A stretch of 64,000 nucleotides of DNA from Spartinivicinus marinus (GTDB taxonomy: Bacteria; Pseudomonadota; Gammaproteobacteria; Pseudomonadales; Zooshikellaceae). The stretch is from positions 4,112,501 to 4,176,500 of the forward strand of contig NZ_JAPJZK010000001.1 of assembly GCF_026309355.1 (NCBI RefSeq), in the 5' to 3' direction. The notes below the pieces were generated by a model. It made no database searches. It worked only from the letters and a program-made list of their open reading frames with translations, and was not told the origin of the DNA. Below are positions 9,508 to 18,617 of the stretch, one piece after another. Numbering within the stretch: the first letter of the stretch is position 1; every line of letters starts with the position of its first letter. The translations under genes and the position numbers were made by a program.

Positions 9508-9852
9508 TTATGCGGTTTTTTGCTCCAATAGCTCCACCAGCTGTTGTACTTGGCGTAAGCCATGTTCTGATATATCAATTACTTGAAAGCCTGCCCAGCT
9601 ATGTTCAGGTGTATTACTCCCTTTTAACCACAGTAACTCGGCAGCCAGATCAATCGTATCTTTACCGCCAGCAGTAAATGATATTTTGATTTGGCATTGA
9701 TATAGTCGGCTGACAGGAAGCGGTTTGGTCGTGATTAGCATAAAGCCTTCGGTAGAGATATTCACTAGCGCTCCCAGGCAGTCACCTGAAAGCGTGTCGT
9801 ATACATTTACAGGTTGAATTGCTTCTGTCCGTAATAGCTGACGTTTTTCCAT
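9508..9852 (-). CDS. PilZ-domain protein, probable c-di-GMP receptor
   Basis: 114 residues, essentially one PilZ domain. The N-terminal arginine motif (EKRQLLR, an RxxxR pattern) and the downstream D/NxSxxG motif (NISTEG, residues about 37-42) are both present, so c-di-GMP binding is likely. Such single-domain PilZ proteins usually relay c-di-GMP to motility or surface functions by protein contact. The gene lies 75 bp downstream of the DUF1631 gene on the same strand and may share its transcript. Confidence 0.9.
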   Translation of the reverse strand: MEKRQLLRTEAIQPVNVYDTLSGDCLGALVNISTEGFMLITTKPLPVSRLYQCQIKISFTAGGKDTIDLAAELLWLKGSNTPEHSWAGFQVIDISEHGLRQVQQLVELLEQKTA

Positions 9853-9926
9853 GGTAGATACCTATTTAAACCTGCTTATGCCATTACTTAGGCAAATGTT
9901 AAATAAAAATATTAAAAAATATCAGG

Positions 9927-12422
9927 CTAAGAAACACTAGCCGCTTGCTTCTTGCTTAAGCGTTTCAATACACTGTGGATAGTATCCAATGCACGATCCA
10001 TCAGTGGAATTTTTTCTACATAACTAATTTCAGCGTCACCATTGGTAAGCTCTCTTGCTAATACTTCAATTGACTTAACAATAACTCGATTACCTGATTT
10101 ATCGACAAACATATAATTCCAGGTTGTGGGGCTAAACCAGGACAGCTTCATATGGGTAGGTTTTTGTTTTACATTAAACTTAAACCAAGTACCAAACTCC
10201 AGTGCTTTTAATTGTTCAATTAGGCTTTCATCAATTCCCTCTAAGGTATTTGGTAGGTTTTCAGTGTCGTGCTCTACTTCTATACCTGCTGGCTCTGCTT
10301 CAACAGGTGTTGTTTGCTGTTTTATTTGGGGCTGGCTGGTAGTGACTGTTTCAGGCTTCATGTCTTTTGGAGGTTGAGCCTTTATAGCGGTTCGTTGACA
10401 CAACACGATTGGTTTAATTGCTGCGGTAATATCGTTTGCCTGGTAACTGCCTAAAGCTATTAAAGTTTGCTTAATATCATGCATTAAATGAGGCTGACGC
10501 TCTTTCAGCAGCTGCTTTTCTTCCCCGGTATATTTGGGTAAGACACTCCAGAAAATCTCATCAACAATTTGCAGGGCTTTGCGCCAGGCAGGGCTATCAG
10601 TGCCATGGCGTAATAGAATAAACACCAAAACGTCATGCCATTGGGTTTTGATGAATTCGATAACCGCTGAAGGTATCTTATTATTCGTCGATAGTTTTTT
10701 GCTGATGACTAAATTGGCTCGATTGCGGGCAGCTACTAATTTATCCCTTCCTTTAGCTGCTTCAACAGCTCGTTTTTCAATGATATCGTTTTGTTTTTTG
10801 ACTGTTTCAGTAAATGTTTTAAATTCAGCTACGAGCTCATCAAATAGACTGATATCACCACTAAAGTCTTTTACCACTCGTCGTACGATGTGTTGAATTT
10901 TTGCTAAAACACCGCGCTCGTCGTTTTTGGTGGGTGGCCATAAAACTGCAGCTTGAGCCATGGAATTTAACAACCGACGAGCAGGGTGTTGATGTTTTAC
11001 AAACAGTTCCTTATCAAGCAATGCAATTTTTAGATAAGGCGTGTGCAAATGACTTAATGCTGTTTTACAGACATCAGGTAAGTTTTCGTCATCCAGAATG
11101 AAGTCAAACAGCATGCCGACCAAATCAATAATATCGGCATCGGCTTGAGCTATTGTATGGCTTTGGTTGCTCTGGTTTAGCTCATTAACAAAGTTTTGTT
11201 GAATCTGGTCAACCGGCTGAGCCTTTTCAAAATTGAGCTGATCTTCCTGTAGGCTACTTTTTTGTAAGGTACCAAGTGCAGAAAGTAACTCATCCTGACT
11301 AAAGGTTTCGGCATTGGGCTCATCAGTTAAGTCAGAAGAGTGAAGAATACTTTTAAAGTTACAGGGCTCGTTATCTACACCGACTAAATTATATTTACGT
11401 TGTAAGTCTATCAGTCCATTAATGGAATCAAATAATTGCTGACTCACTTCATCCCACTGCTCAGGCGCATGGGCAGCATAAGGGTTATTAGTGGTTAAAG
11501 CGTCAACAGCTGTATTTGCCAGTTTAGCGTGTTCGCTTGGTTGGCTTGGTGCTTCGTTCAGTGGTTCATCTAATTGTTCTTTTGTGGTGTTATTAGCGGC
11601 AATAGCGGCTGCAATTTTGGCAGCTTCACTTAAAGCGGTCATATCACTTTCATTGAGCTGTTGCGCATTAGACTGTTGTGGTTTTGACTTAGACTTATGC
11701 TCGCTAGTGGTTCCAGTATATTTTAAGTTTGGTAATATATTGGCCTCAATAAAATGGTTGTTAATAGCCTGATAAGTTGCAGGCAGTTTGGCAATAACAT
11801 AAATGTCAAATAATTGATAAAGTGCTTCTTTTATTCGCCGATCAACTTGGATAGGTTGTAGTGCTTCGCTTAATACCTCAATAAGCTGTTTTGGGGCAAT
11901 AGGGTTGGTTTCGTCGGTGACTTTCTGGCCTCCTACTAAAATAGATAACCGTTGATTCATACCATATAAAACTTCTGCACACTGTCCTGCCGCACGGGTG
12001 GCAATGTTAAGTAAGATCATCGATTCTTCATAAGCTTCATCATGAAGTACAGATAGTTCTTCAAATGTTATTTGTTGACCATCTTCAGCATCTATGGATT
12101 TTGGTGTAAAGGAATCAATGAAGTGTTGAAAGCGTGCGGACAGTTTTTGGTGAAAATCCCGCTCAACCTGTGGCCGCTGAATACGCAACTCTCGCATCCC
12201 ATCAAAAAACAGCGACTGGATTTTATTGCTTTCAGCTTTGTCTGCTGCATCAAATAACGCATCATCAACATGGTCAAACATCTCTGCCAGTGCTTTGGCA
12301 GTAAAGTTCATCATAGACTTGCGACATGCCTGTAGTAGTTCGGCATGCTGATTATTGCCATCTCTAAACTGAGGGTGTTTGCTATGTAAGTTAACTACTT
12401 TGGAGTTATCCTGCTTGCTCAT
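9927..12422 (-). CDS. DUF1631 family protein
   Basis: 831 residues, a typical length for DUF1631 proteins of gammaproteobacteria. It is mostly helical and acidic. A Gln/Asn/Ser-rich low-complexity part lies around residues 235-300, and a small beta-rich module at the C-terminus (about 725-800: FGTWFKFNVKQKPTHMKLSW) resembles a PilZ-like or SH3-like barrel. No signal peptide or membrane segment. Molecular function is not established; relatives often sit beside PilZ genes, as here. AAGGATC lies 7 bp before the ATG at 12422. Confidence 0.85.
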   Translation of the reverse strand: MSKQDNSKVVNLHSKHPQFRDGNNQHAELLQACRKSMMNFTAKALAEMFDHVDDALFDAADKAESNKIQSLFFDGMRELRIQRPQVERDFHQKLSARFQHFIDSFTPKSIDAEDGQQITFEELSVLHDEAYEESMILLNIATRAAGQCAEVLYGMNQRLSILVGGQKVTDETNPIAPKQLIEVLSEALQPIQVDRRIKEALYQLFDIYVIAKLPATYQAINNHFIEANILPNLKYTGTTSEHKSKSKPQQSNAQQLNESDMTALSEAAKIAAAIAANNTTKEQLDEPLNEAPSQPSEHAKLANTAVDALTTNNPYAAHAPEQWDEVSQQLFDSINGLIDLQRKYNLVGVDNEPCNFKSILHSSDLTDEPNAETFSQDELLSALGTLQKSSLQEDQLNFEKAQPVDQIQQNFVNELNQSNQSHTIAQADADIIDLVGMLFDFILDDENLPDVCKTALSHLHTPYLKIALLDKELFVKHQHPARRLLNSMAQAAVLWPPTKNDERGVLAKIQHIVRRVVKDFSGDISLFDELVAEFKTFTETVKKQNDIIEKRAVEAAKGRDKLVAARNRANLVISKKLSTNNKIPSAVIEFIKTQWHDVLVFILLRHGTDSPAWRKALQIVDEIFWSVLPKYTGEEKQLLKERQPHLMHDIKQTLIALGSYQANDITAAIKPIVLCQRTAIKAQPPKDMKPETVTTSQPQIKQQTTPVEAEPAGIEVEHDTENLPNTLEGIDESLIEQLKALEFGTWFKFNVKQKPTHMKLSWFSPTTWNYMFVDKSGNRVIVKSIEVLARELTNGDAEISYVEKIPLMDRALDTIHSVLKRLSKKQAASVS

Positions 12423-12725
12423 AGGGATCCTTGTGAAGTGAATCCATGCAAATCGTTGAGACTAATCTAAGATTCTAAGTAAAAGTAGCCGGAAGATAAA
12501 TTTTAATAGAACGCTGGGCTACGGTCATACTCGTAATCAATATCACTGACTATATAAGCGGTAGCACTACTAACTACTACTAGTATAGTAGTTGCCTAGT
12601 TATTGCATTGGCAAACCAGTAAAACCACTTAGAATCTAGGATTTAGTTTAGTTACTAGGGCTGCGCACCCTTTAGGTAAGCATCAACTGACGCAGAAAAA
12701 AGATTAAGAATTTTTACTCTACCCC
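12423..12725. other. Non-coding spacer upstream of the tRNA operon promoter
   Basis: Spacer between the DUF1631 start and the tRNA promoter. No convincing gene. It must hold the leftward promoter for DUF1631. A TACTACTAGTATAGTA-like run of short palindromic triplets lies near 12565-12595. Confidence 0.4.
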
Positions 12726-12760
12726 TTGACAGTTTTTCTCACTAAGGTATTATGCGCGCC
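12726..12760 (+). promoter_or_regulatory. Strong sigma-70 promoter of the tRNA operon
   Basis: Consensus -35 TTGACA (12726-12731), 16-bp spacer, -10 TATTAT (12748-12753), then a GC-rich discriminator GCGCGCC. A GC-rich discriminator is the established mark of stable-RNA promoters under stringent (ppGpp) control. The first tRNA begins about 175 bp downstream. Confidence 0.8.
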
Positions 12761-12822
12761 ACCAACGTTGAGGGGGCAGCCAAAACTGCTTCTAAAACAA
12801 GCTTCTAAAGCAGACATACTTT

Positions 12823-12856
12823 TAGTCTATAGGATCTTATAGTCTATAGGATTTTA
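12823..12856. repeat. 17-bp tandem repeat in the tRNA leader
   Basis: Two adjacent 17-bp units, TAGTCTATAGGATCTTA and TAGTCTATAGGATTTTA, differ at one base. They lie in the transcribed leader between the promoter and tRNA-Asn. Function unknown. Confidence 0.7.
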
Positions 12857-12935
12857 AGTGAAAATCTGGTTAAATGAAGCTGGTCTCTTTACAGAGGATG
12901 ATTAAACTAGTAAGTTATCCGTCCGCTGTTGAAGA

Positions 12936-13011
12936 TCCCCGATAGCTCAGTTGGTAGAGCAAATGACTGTTAATCATTGGGTCACTGGTTCGAGTCCAGT
13001 TCGGGGAGCCA
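12936..13011 (+). tRNA. tRNA-Asn (GTT)
   Basis: 76 nt including encoded CCA. The acceptor stem TCCCCGA/TCGGGGA, D-loop AGCTCAGTTGGTAGAGC, anticodon loop with GTT and T-arm GGTTCGAGTCC are all intact. Confidence 0.97.
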
Positions 13012-13013
13012 CT

Positions 13014-13090
13014 CGGGGTATAGCGCAGTCTGGTAGCGCGCCTGCTTTGGGAGCAGGATGTCGGGAGTTCGAATCTCTCTACCCCGACCA
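13014..13090 (+). tRNA. tRNA-Pro (TGG)
   Basis: 77 nt including encoded CCA. Acceptor stem CGGGGTA/TACCCCG, anticodon stem CCTGC/GCAGG with loop TTTGGGA (anticodon TGG), and T-arm with GTTCGAATC. It follows tRNA-Asn by 2 bp, so both come from one transcript. Confidence 0.97.
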
Positions 13091-13098
13091 TTTTCTAA

Positions 13099-13174
13099 GG
13101 GTCGTTAGCTCAGTTGGTAGAGCAGTTGGCTTTTAACCAATTGGTCGCTGGTTCGAGTCCAGCACGACCCACCA
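13099..13174 (+). tRNA. tRNA-Lys (TTT)
   Basis: 76 nt including encoded CCA. Acceptor stem GGGTCGT/ACGACCC, anticodon loop CTTTTAA (anticodon TTT), T-arm GGTTCGAGTCC. Last gene of the three-tRNA operon, 8 bp after tRNA-Pro. Confidence 0.97.
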
Positions 13175-13270
13175 TTTCCAAATTCAGTCCTTGTAGTTAG
13201 CCCTTTCGATATTTTTAAATCCTCCCGTTTTCTGTTTCTTGTGATTGCCTAAGCTAATAGCTGGTTTTTG

Positions 13271-13462
13271 CTAGCTTACTATGCTGTTTAGATAAAACCA
13301 GCCAACTACTCTGCTTAATACACCAAAGCCAATGACTACTAAAGTAATGATAAAAAGTAACTTCATTGGCTTAAAGGGTTGTCGCTCTACTTGATTGACA
13401 GGGGTGTTAAGAAACTGCTCCACCCGTTTCATATCTTCTTTGGAAAGTTTGTTGTTGGTCAT
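13271..13462 (-). CDS. DUF3094 family small membrane protein
   Basis: 63 residues. The pattern KLSKEDMKRVEQFLN ... VERQPFKP followed by one membrane helix (LLFIITLVVIGFGVLS) is that of DUF3094 proteins found in Pseudomonas and marine relatives. Role unknown. It lies downstream of the thiolase gene on the same strand, separated by a REP-like repeat. Confidence 0.85.
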   Translation of the reverse strand: MTNNKLSKEDMKRVEQFLNTPVNQVERQPFKPMKLLFIITLVVIGFGVLSRVVGWFYLNSIVS

Positions 13463-13465
13463 TTC

Positions 13466-13540
13466 ACCCTCACCCCAACCCCCTCCCAGAGGGAGAGGGC
13501 GCTAAAAATGAGTTTCGCCCCCTCAGAAAAGAGGGAAGGA
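13466..13540. repeat. REP-like palindromic intergenic repeat
   Basis: GC-rich palindromic block between the thiolase and DUF3094 genes. It contains CCCTCACCCCAACCCCCTCC, then AGAGGGAGAGGG, then a second hairpin CCCTC-agaaaa-GAGGG. Elements of this CCCTC/GAGGG type are widespread in proteobacterial intergenic regions and often protect or end transcripts. Confidence 0.7.
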
Positions 13541-13547
13541 ATAAAAA

Positions 13548-14729
13548 CTACAGCATCTCAATTGCTACAGCGGTTGCTTCACCACCACCAATACATAGCG
13601 AAGCAACCCCACGTTGTTTGCCATAATGTTTTAACGCATACATTAAACTAATAATGATTCGTGAGCCGGTAGAGCCAATTGGATGGCCTTGGGCACAGGC
13701 ACCACCATGCACGTTCACTTTTTCATGAGGTAAACCATGCTCTTGCATAGCGAGCATCGTCACCATGGCAAAGGCTTCATTCACTTCAAATAAGTCTATC
13801 TCGTCAGTACGCCAGCCGACTTTATTAAATAAGTTGGTCATCGCGCCTACTGGAGCGGTAGTAAATTGTGAGGGGTGTTGTGACTGAGTGGCATGACCAA
13901 CAATTCTTGCCATCGCTTGAATACCCCGTGCCTGGGCCTCAGCTTCTGACATAAGGACCAAAGCAGATGCGCCGTCGGATATAGAGCTGGCGTTAGCCGC
14001 AGTAATTGTGCCGTCTTTACTAAATGCCGCTCGTAAGTGAGGAATTTTATCTAACTGAGCTTTTCCAGGCTGTTCGTCAACGTTAACAATTGTCTCCCCT
14101 TTACGAGTCTTAATGGTAACTGGTGTAACTTCTGCGTCCAGTTTGCCTGACTCAATCGCTTGCTGGGCTCGTTTTAACGAAGTAATAGCAAAATTATCCA
14201 TATCTTCTCTGGATAGGTTATGTTTATCAGCGGTTTCTTGAGCAAAAGACCCCATCAAACGACCTGTTTCAGCATCCTCCAAACCATCTAAAAACATATG
14301 GTCTTTAACTTCAGCGTGGCCCATTCGATAACCACCGCGTGCTTTATCCAGTAAGTAAGGGGCATTGGACATACTCTCCATACCGCCAGCCACCATAATT
14401 TTATTTGTGCCTGCTTTAATTAGGTCATGGGCCAGCATAACGGCTTTCATTCCAGAGCCGCATAGTTTATTAATTGTTGTGCAACCAGTAGCAGGAGGGA
14501 GACCAGCTAATAATGATGCCTGACGAGCAGGACCTTGCTTTAATCCGGCAGGCAATACACAGCCCATAATCACTTCTTCAATTTCTTCTGGTTTCAGATG
14601 AGAACGGCTGATAGCTTCTTTTATTGCAGCAGCACCTAATTGTGGTGCAGTAACTAAGCTTAGTACACCTTGAAAGCCACCCATTGGGGTACGAGCACCA
14701 TTGACGATAACAATCGAATCCTGACTCAT
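13548..14729 (-). CDS. Acetyl-CoA C-acyltransferase (thiolase)
   Basis: 393 residues, full length for a type II biosynthetic/degradative thiolase. The nucleophile Cys90 lies in NKLCGSGMKAV, His349 in GGACAQGHPIGSTG and the acid/base Cys379 in LCIGGGEA, so all catalytic residues are present. It condenses two acetyl-CoA to acetoacetyl-CoA or runs the reverse thiolysis in the cytoplasm. The divergent neighbour is a fatty-acyl-CoA ligase, which suggests a role in fatty-acid or ketone use. Whether the cell uses it for beta-oxidation or for polyhydroxyalkanoate synthesis cannot be decided here. Confidence 0.95.
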   Translation of the reverse strand: MSQDSIVIVNGARTPMGGFQGVLSLVTAPQLGAAAIKEAISRSHLKPEEIEEVIMGCVLPAGLKQGPARQASLLAGLPPATGCTTINKLCGSGMKAVMLAHDLIKAGTNKIMVAGGMESMSNAPYLLDKARGGYRMGHAEVKDHMFLDGLEDAETGRLMGSFAQETADKHNLSREDMDNFAITSLKRAQQAIESGKLDAEVTPVTIKTRKGETIVNVDEQPGKAQLDKIPHLRAAFSKDGTITAANASSISDGASALVLMSEAEAQARGIQAMARIVGHATQSQHPSQFTTAPVGAMTNLFNKVGWRTDEIDLFEVNEAFAMVTMLAMQEHGLPHEKVNVHGGACAQGHPIGSTGSRIIISLMYALKHYGKQRGVASLCIGGGEATAVAIEML

Positions 14730-14929
14730 GATCTATCCTAATTGGTGATAATAGCGTTATTTTTTGATATGACTTTATCGTGCTCCATCGTTTTTTGCTA
14801 GCCCAAAATATTTCAGCACTGTAAGTCAGTTAACGTATGCTAATGCTTGAGCAAGTGTAACAAAAAGGTAGATAAAGCTTTTACAGGAATATTAAACAGA
14901 AATACTAAAACAAGAAGGAATCTCAGGTA

Positions 14930-16573
14930 ATGAAAACCAAGATCATTGACCCTACTCAATCTGCTTATAATTATCCCTTACTGCTGAAGCGACTGTTACT
15001 CTCTGGTGGTCGCTATGAACCCAATCGAGAGATTGTTTACCGCGATCAAACTCGTTACAACTATGCCACATTAAAAGAGCGTATTTGTCGGCTAGCCAAC
15101 TTACTGGTAAAGGCAGGCGTAAAGCCAGGTGATGCGGTAGGGGTGTTGGAGTGGGATAGTCATCGTTATCTTGAATGTATGTTTGCAATCCCGATGATTG
15201 GAGCCATTATTCATACGGTTAATGTACGCCTATCGCCTGATCAGGTGTTGTATACGATGAGCCATGCAGACGACACATTGGTTCTAGTCAATGATGAGTT
15301 TTTACCGATTATTGAAGGTATTCATGATCAGCTAAAAACAGTTACTAACTATGTACTGTTGTCTGATAATAAAAATGCAGCAGTGCCTGACAAATTACCT
15401 TTTCTTGGCGAATATGAACAGTTATTGGCTGAGGCTGATTCGCACTATGATTTTCCGGATTTTGATGAAAATAGCGTAGCCACAACCTTTTATACAACAG
15501 GTACTACCGGTAACCCTAAAGGCGTGTACTTCACTCATCGACAGTTGGTTTTACATTCATTGGTTATCGCGCAGGCGTTAGGTACATTGTCTGGTCATGA
15601 TTTAATGAAATCTTCTGATGTGTACATGCCAATTACCCCGATGTTTCATGTTCATGGCTGGGGGGTGCCTTATGCAGCAACCATGTTGGGAGCAAAGCAG
15701 GTTTATCCTGGACGTTATGAACCAGAAATGCTGCTCAAGCTGTATATGACAGAAAAAGTCTCTTTCTCTCATTGTGTGCCCACCATTATGTTTATGATTG
15801 TTCAGGCAGCTAAGGCCAATAATATTAAGTTTGATAACTGGAAGGTCTTAATTGGTGGTTCTGCATTACCAAAAGGGTTAGCTGTGGCTGCAAGAGAGGT
15901 GGGAATTCACCTAAATGGGGCTTATGGTATGTCCGAAACCTGTCCACTATTAGCCGTTGCCTATCTGAATGATGAGTTACAAGCTTTAAACCCAGATGAG
16001 CAATTAAACTATCGGATTAAAACGGGTATTCCTTCAGCATTGGTTGATTTAGAAGTAATGGATGAAAATGGCAAATTATTACCTCATGATGGCAAGTCAG
16101 TAGGCGAAATTGTGTGCCGTACGCCCTGGTTAACCCAAGGCTATTTTAAAGAACCAGAAAAAAGCGAAGATTTATGGCAGGGAGGTTGGTTGCATACCGG
16201 TGATATGGCTACTATTGATCAGCTAGGGTTTGTACAAATTTGCGATCGTATGAAAGACATTATCAAAACGGGAGGGGAGTGGATTTCATCCCTTGACTTA
16301 GAAAACCTGCTTTCACAGCACTCAGCAATAGCGGAAGCGGCTGTTGTGGGTATACCCGATAATCGTTGGGGAGAACGGCCTTTTGCCATGTTGGTGATAG
16401 AAAAAGATCAGACGGCAACAGCGGAAACGATTAAACAACATTTACAAAAATATGTTGATACAGGTGAAATTAATAAGTGGGCGATTCCTGATCGAATTGA
16501 ATTTGTCGAGGCAATACCTAAAACCAGTGTAGGGAAAATAGATAAAAAGAAAATTCGAGCAGATATCGAATAA
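14930..16573 (+). CDS. Fatty-acyl-CoA ligase (AMP-forming)
   Basis: 547 residues of the ANL superfamily. The P-loop TTGTTGNPKG lies near residue 190, the aryl/acyl motif YGMSETCP near 335, GWLHTGDMATID near 425, and the C-terminal lysine motif PKTSVGKIDKK near 535. The enzyme activates a fatty acid to acyl-AMP and then acyl-CoA. Overall pattern is closest to medium/long-chain ligases of the AlkK type. An AAGGAA ribosome site precedes the ATG. It is divergent from the thiolase gene across a 200-bp spacer, and both would serve fatty-acid metabolism. Confidence 0.92.
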   Translation: MKTKIIDPTQSAYNYPLLLKRLLLSGGRYEPNREIVYRDQTRYNYATLKERICRLANLLVKAGVKPGDAVGVLEWDSHRYLECMFAIPMIGAIIHTVNVRLSPDQVLYTMSHADDTLVLVNDEFLPIIEGIHDQLKTVTNYVLLSDNKNAAVPDKLPFLGEYEQLLAEADSHYDFPDFDENSVATTFYTTGTTGNPKGVYFTHRQLVLHSLVIAQALGTLSGHDLMKSSDVYMPITPMFHVHGWGVPYAATMLGAKQVYPGRYEPEMLLKLYMTEKVSFSHCVPTIMFMIVQAAKANNIKFDNWKVLIGGSALPKGLAVAAREVGIHLNGAYGMSETCPLLAVAYLNDELQALNPDEQLNYRIKTGIPSALVDLEVMDENGKLLPHDGKSVGEIVCRTPWLTQGYFKEPEKSEDLWQGGWLHTGDMATIDQLGFVQICDRMKDIIKTGGEWISSLDLENLLSQHSAIAEAAVVGIPDNRWGERPFAMLVIEKDQTATAETIKQHLQKYVDTGEINKWAIPDRIEFVEAIPKTSVGKIDKKKIRADIE

Positions 16574-16695
16574 GCAGATACCAATCAAAAGTACTCTAAA
16601 TAGTGCTTGACCGAAAAATCATAACTGATTGATAAATAAGATAATTCATCATAAATCCGTCATCGAAGATTGCTATATTAAGTCCTCATAAAAAT

Positions 16696-18296
16696 GAATC
16701 GGCCTAGGTTTTTAGTTAAAACCAGCCAAACTTCGCGGAGAATACGATATGAGGCAAGTCCAAAACCCACAACTTCAATTCGGCCAAACAGATATTACCG
16801 AGATCAAGTTTGACCCGAAGTCTAGAGATGATGTGCCTCAATTGTTAAAGGGATTACAGTACATTTATATTACACCCGAAGTTAGAGAGCAGGTATTCAC
16901 TATTTTAGAGGAGTCTATAGTGGGTAAAACGAATCCAAGACTTGGAAGGCCAGGCATGGAACTTTGGAAAATACTGGTGATGGGGGTTTTGCGCATCAAC
17001 TTAAATTGTGACTATGATCGTTTGCATGAATTAGTGAATCAGCATCGAACTATTCGAGCGATGTTAGGGCATGGTGTCAATTGGGAAGATCTGACAGAAT
17101 ATCACTTGCAGACCATAAAAGATAACGTCTCTCTTTTGACCCCAGAAATTCTGGACAAAATTAACACAGTTGTCGTCGAGACAGGGCATAAACTGTTAAA
17201 AAAAAACGAAGAAGCAAGCCTTGAAGGGCGTTGTGACTCATTTGTGGTAGAAACAGCTGTTCATTATCCCACTGATATCAGTTTATTATGGGATGCAATG
17301 AGAAAAGTGATTAATCAACTAGCTGATATGGGCGAAAACTACCATTTAAGTGATTGGCGACAACATAGGCACAATCTGAAGTCACTTAAAAAATGCTTTA
17401 ATCAGGCAAGGCAAAGCAACCAATCAAAAGCAAAAAATGCCGATGACAAGAAACGTGAGACACATATCAACTATCTGAATAAAGCGCAATGGTTTATTGA
17501 TAAAGCTGAACTCACATTGGATAAGCTTAAAGCCATAGCAGCCCCGATTTGGTTATTACGAAATATTGCCAACAATCTTTCTCATGCTAAACGGCAGGTG
17601 TCGCAAATTCACAGGCGAGTAGTCGAAGATGAAAAAGTCCCAGCTGATGAAAAAGTTTACTCAATATTTCAACCTCACACTGAGTGGGTGAGCAAAGGGA
17701 AAGCAGGGGTACCAGTGGAATTAGGTATTAAAGTGTGTGTTATGGAATGTCAGCATGGCTTTATTCTTCACCATCGTGTGATGGAAAAAGAGCAAGATGT
17801 TGATGTTGCCATCGTCATGATCAGAGCAACCAAAGCTAAATTCCCTGAGCTCAACCAGTGCAGTTTTGATAAAGGGTTTCATTCACCTGAGAATCAGTTG
17901 AAGTTGGCCGAAGAATTAAATCGGGTAGTGCTGCCTAAAAAAGGACGTTTATCAAAAAAGGAAACAGAACGTGAAAACGATGAGGCTTTCAAAAAAGCAA
18001 GAAAGCAGCACTCAGCGGTTGAGTCTGCTATTAATGCGCTTGAAGTACATGGCCTTGACCGATGTCCAGATAGCGGTATTAATGGCTTCAGGCGTTACGT
18101 TTCATTTGCTGTATTAGCACGAAATATCCAAAAGTTAGGTGCCTTATTGTATAAACAAGAAAAAGAGGAGCAATACCGTCAAGCCAAAAGAATACGTAAA
18201 AAAGCAGCTTAATAGTCCTTAACTGAGATTTAAAATAATTTTCCAGTGAGCCTTTGCCTAACTGGCTAGGTTTGGCTGTCTGTGAAAAGACGATTC
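16696..18296 (+). mobile_element. Insertion sequence, ISNCY type (ends tentative)
   Basis: One transposase gene flanked by short inverted matches: GAATCG (16696-16701) and AGCCAAAC (16724-16731) on the left, GTTTGGCT (18270-18277) and CGATTC (18291-18296) on the right. The inner and outer matches are spaced differently on the two sides and I see no convincing target-site duplication, so these ends are a guess. Confidence 0.35.
16749..18212 (+). CDS. ISNCY-family transposase
   Basis: 487 residues, uninterrupted. The N-terminal helix-turn-helix region (GRPGMELWKILVMGVLRINL, DYDRLHELVNQHRTIRAMLG), the central core (SFVVETAVHYPTDISLLWDAM, VELGIKVCVMECQHGFILHH, SFDKGFHSPENQ) and the basic C-terminus (ESAINALEVHGLDRCPDSG) match DDE-type transposases of the ISNCY group. 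It cuts and joins its own element ends. The full-length frame suggests it could still be active. It lies between the acyl-CoA ligase and a receiver-like gene and breaks neither. Confidence 0.9.
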   Translation: MRQVQNPQLQFGQTDITEIKFDPKSRDDVPQLLKGLQYIYITPEVREQVFTILEESIVGKTNPRLGRPGMELWKILVMGVLRINLNCDYDRLHELVNQHRTIRAMLGHGVNWEDLTEYHLQTIKDNVSLLTPEILDKINTVVVETGHKLLKKNEEASLEGRCDSFVVETAVHYPTDISLLWDAMRKVINQLADMGENYHLSDWRQHRHNLKSLKKCFNQARQSNQSKAKNADDKKRETHINYLNKAQWFIDKAELTLDKLKAIAAPIWLLRNIANNLSHAKRQVSQIHRRVVEDEKVPADEKVYSIFQPHTEWVSKGKAGVPVELGIKVCVMECQHGFILHHRVMEKEQDVDVAIVMIRATKAKFPELNQCSFDKGFHSPENQLKLAEELNRVVLPKKGRLSKKETERENDEAFKKARKQHSAVESAINALEVHGLDRCPDSGINGFRRYVSFAVLARNIQKLGALLYKQEKEEQYRQAKRIRKKAA

Positions 18297-18617
18297 TAAA
18301 GAAGCTTGATCAAAAAACAACCTTATTTTATATACCCAAGTCAAAAACAGTCATAAATGAGTAATATTAACTTATAAGACCAAAATAGTTGCCCCTTCAA
18401 CTGGCAAACTAGACTACTTTTCTGTCAGGCACTAAATAGATATTACTACTCTTAAAGGGACTTATTGTCTAAAGGGATTTATTGTCTTTTAGAATTAATT
18501 TATGGTCTTTAAGAGTAGTATACCCAATCGTGAAGGGTATATACCAACCACGAGTCATTGCCCATCAGCTACACTTAATGGGATCAAAATCGGCTTTCGT
18601 TTTCCCAAGGAGGGGGT
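18213..18617. other. Repeat-rich spacer after the insertion sequence
   Basis: Holds the presumed right end of the insertion sequence, the inverted repeat with tandem units at 18444-18520, and an ATACCCAA-type repeat near 18518-18556. No gene is supported. It must carry the promoter of the receiver-like gene at 18618. Confidence 0.5.
18444..18520. repeat. 14-bp inverted repeat enclosing a 17-bp tandem duplication
   Basis: TACTACTCTTAAAG (18444-18457) and CTTTAAGAGTAGTA (18507-18520) are perfect inverse complements. Inside and overlapping the left arm lie two tandem 17-bp units, AAAGGGACTTATTGTCT (18454-18470) and AAAGGGATTTATTGTCT (18471-18487), with one mismatch. Confidence 0.75.

Noticed and set aside
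12951-13136. 61-codon plus-strand frame
   Set aside because: It runs across tRNA-Asn, tRNA-Pro and tRNA-Lys; it is a translation of tRNA genes, not a protein.
12726-13174. tRNA genes as an attachment site for an integrated element
   Set aside because: No integrase gene and no repeated tRNA 3' end are seen in the window.
16649-18358. TCATAAAT at 16649-16656 and 18351-18358 as a target-site duplication of the insertion sequence
   Set aside because: An 8-bp AT-rich match is weak, and the bases just inside do not form inverted repeats; the GAATCG/CGATTC ends are slightly better but also unproven.
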